From the NCBI GenBank assembly GCA_030593785.1, contig JAUVGM010000118.1, positions 1-7,115 of the forward strand: a DNA stretch of 7,115 bases, written 5' to 3'. The notes below the pieces were generated by a model. It ran no database searches. It saw only the letters and a program-made list of their open reading frames with translations, and had not been told where the DNA came from. Shown piece after piece: positions 5,927 through 7,115 of the stretch (its first letter is position 1; each line of letters begins with the position of its first letter). A program made the position numbers and the translations under genes. Source of the DNA: Gammaproteobacteria bacterium. Lineage in GTDB: Bacteria; Pseudomonadota; Gammaproteobacteria; UBA6429; Thiohalophilaceae.

Positions 5927-5943
5927 TTAAAAATAACCTCGAT
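5912..5943 (-). terminator. Terminator hairpin spanning the convergent stop codons
   Basis: On the plus strand ATCGAG (5917-5922) pairs with CTCGAT (5938-5943) and GTTA (5926-5929) with TAAC (5934-5937), with a three-base bulge and an AAAA loop. On the minus strand the stem is followed by a run of T (complement of 5912-5916), the layout of an intrinsic terminator for the minus-strand gene. It lies inside the coding end of phnA. For plus-strand transcripts the stem lacks a U-tract, so it is probably one-way. Confidence 0.65.
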
Positions 5944-6637
5944 AAAACATAACACCGGCAAAAGCCATAATTGATATACCGGCAACCTGCCTTACCCAGG
6001 GTTGCTGAATAAATTGGTTCAATGTTGATGCAAACACGCCCATCAGTAATAAATTGGGTAATGTTCCCAAACCAAAACTTAACATCAATAGTCCACCCTC
6101 AATTGGGCTTTGTGTTGAGATGGTCCAGATAATAACGCTATAGACCAGACCGCATGGCAACCAACCCCAAATCAAACCCAGGAAAAATGCTTGTCTATAT
6201 GTTGTTACCGGCATAAACCGTCGGCCAAAAGGTTCCAGTCGTTTCCAAACAACTTTCCCGCCTAACCTTTCTACACTCGCCAGTCCCTTCCACCATCCAG
6301 CGATATATAAACCTAAAGCCAACATAAAGCCCGCAGCAATAATTTCTAACGTTTGTTGGATGGAATAAATCGTGATCAAGTGACTACCTAACCATCCAAG
6401 TCCGCCCATTAATATACCAGCAAGAGTATAACTGCTAATTCGAGCAATGTTATACGATAGAAGAAAAGGTAATACTTTGAGAAAATTTTGTTGTGCGGTT
6501 TTATCCTGCTCACTGCCTAAATTATTTCCCAGGCCTATACATAAGGCGCCCACTATCCCTCCGCACATACCAATACAATGCACACCACCAAGTAGGCCAA
6601 CAAGAAATGCTGCTATGTATGAAGTTTCAATAATCAT
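5927..6637 (-). CDS. TauE/SafE-like (DsbD_2-type) integral membrane protein
   Basis: This polytopic inner-membrane protein belongs to the group annotated as sulfite exporter TauE/SafE or DsbD transmembrane-like. Members are often found near cbb3 oxidase assembly or metal genes, but the substrate is unproven. The 236 residues have about six membrane segments (roughly 7-37, 55-80, 93-115, 150-172, 178-205 and 217-235). Signature residues are GGVHCIGMCGG (17-27) with Cys21 and Cys25, and GWLPCGLVYS (158-167) with Cys162. The Cys pattern could serve metal binding or thiol exchange, as in the DsbD core; that is inference. The ATG at 6637 follows the permease stop by 11 bp. The leader is purely AT-rich with no Shine-Dalgarno sequence, and an in-frame stop just upstream fixes the start. 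It probably depends on coupling to the upstream gene. Confidence 0.85.
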   Translation of the reverse strand: MIIETSYIAAFLVGLLGGVHCIGMCGGIVGALCIGLGNNLGSEQDKTAQQNFLKVLPFLLSYNIARISSYTLAGILMGGLGWLGSHLITIYSIQQTLEIIAAGFMLALGLYIAGWWKGLASVERLGGKVVWKRLEPFGRRFMPVTTYRQAFFLGLIWGWLPCGLVYSVIIWTISTQSPIEGGLLMLSFGLGTLPNLLLMGVFASTLNQFIQQPWVRQVAGISIMAFAGVMFYRGYF

Positions 6638-6648
6638 AATTGTAATTA

Positions 6649-7115
6649 TTATTTAATTAAATTTGGATTTCTTTTCATTAAAAAAACAATAAGAACAATA
6701 ACGGGCAACCCCATTAGAGTCGTCATAAAAAAGAAAGAGGAATAACCCAACTCATTGACCATGCTACCGGAATAACCGCCCAATAATTTTGGTAACAAGG
6801 TCATGAGTGAACTTAGAATTGCATATTGAACCGCAGTAAAAGAGATATTTGTTAAACTGGAAAGATAAGCAATAAAGGCTGCGCTTGCTAAACCGGCACT
6901 AAGGTTATCAGCAGCAATAACACCACTCAGAAATATTATGTCATGCCCATTTTGAGCCAACAGCATAAATAATAAATTTGTTGCTGCAGATAAAATAGCA
7001 CCTAATAATAATATACGCATAACACCATAACGCATAGTCATTAAGCCGCCCACAAAACCACCGATTAAGGTCATGATAATGCCAAACACTTTGGTTGTAG
7101 TCGCAATTTCATTTT
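6649..7115 (-). CDS. AmpG-like MFS permease, C-terminal part (5' end beyond window)
   Basis: The frame is open to the right edge, giving 154 complete codons before the TAA. An internal GTG at 7087-7089 is not the start, because the codons before it (N-E-I-A-T-T-T-K) continue the AmpG alignment. AmpG imports GlcNAc-anhydromuramyl peptides for murein recycling. The fragment corresponds to the last four or so helices of the MFS core. Family features are KVFG and the GG pair with basic residues in the loop (about 8-27), the DNLSAGLASAAF segment, the helix SFTAVQYAILSS, and GGYSG followed by GYSSFF. It ends just after the final MFS helix and so lacks the extra C-terminal helices of E. coli AmpG. 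A related permease with another cargo is possible. It appears to form an operon with the downstream TauE/SafE-like gene. Confidence 0.82.
   Translation of the reverse strand, partial: NEIATTTKVFGIIMTLIGGFVGGLMTMRYGVMRILLLGAILSAATNLLFMLLAQNGHDIIFLSGVIAADNLSAGLASAAFIAYLSSLTNISFTAVQYAILSSLMTLLPKLLGGYSGSMVNELGYSSFFFMTTLMGLPVIVLIVFLMKRNPNLIK

Noticed and set aside
6447..6656. 69-residue plus-strand ORF over the TauE/SafE-like gene
   Set aside because: It is antisense to the conserved HCxGMCGG region and ends in an Ile/Val run that mirrors the AT-rich leader.
1..7115. Search for a CRISPR array, insertion sequence, integrase, attachment site, tRNA or known defence operon
   Set aside because: No regularly spaced repeats, transposase or integrase motifs, terminal inverted repeats or cloverleaf-like segments were seen. 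A lone dynamin-like gene is not enough to call a defence system.

Overview
The window looks like a chromosomal segment of an AT-rich (roughly 40% G+C by eye) gammaproteobacterium. The evidence is the tight yggS-proC-yggT order, a DUF4426 gene close by, and the sequence type of each protein. I cannot name the genus. There is no sign of an insertion sequence, integrase, phage gene, tRNA, rRNA or CRISPR array.

Layout. (1) Positions 20-2178 (+) carry yggS (PLP homeostasis), proC (last step of proline synthesis) and yggT (small membrane protein). The gaps are 31 bp and 1 bp, so they form one operon. (2) After 294 bp of AT-rich DNA with a consensus -10 box, 2473-4422 (+) encodes a 649-residue dynamin-like GTPase, closed by a textbook terminator at 4450-4477. 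(3) A 157-bp gap holding three dyad symmetries leads to an exported DUF4426 protein at 4580-5017 (+). (4) A 327-bp gap with several foldable segments precedes a PhnA/YjdM zinc-ribbon protein at 5345-5926 (+). (5) On the minus strand, a partial AmpG-like permease enters from the right edge (6649-7115). It is followed 11 bp later by a membrane protein of the TauE/SafE (DsbD_2-like) group at 5927-6637. This minus-strand pair runs head-on into the PhnA gene with no base between the stop codons. A hairpin with a minus-strand U-tract spans the junction.

How the genes work together. YggS, ProC and YggT are a well-known conserved neighbourhood without one shared pathway. In some gammaproteobacteria (Pseudomonas is the case I know) the stretch between yggT and the DUF4426 gene holds metX and metW; here the dynamin-like GTPase is there instead. 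YggS and YggT are homologues of YlmE and YlmG, which lie beside cell-division genes in Gram-positive bacteria, so a membrane-remodelling role for the GTPase is attractive but only inferred.

The least ordinary item is this dynamin-like protein: its P-loop starts with Ala instead of Gly and it has no obvious transmembrane paddle. I do not see a clear multi-gene novel system. The remaining findings are regulatory-structure observations that need comparative checks.
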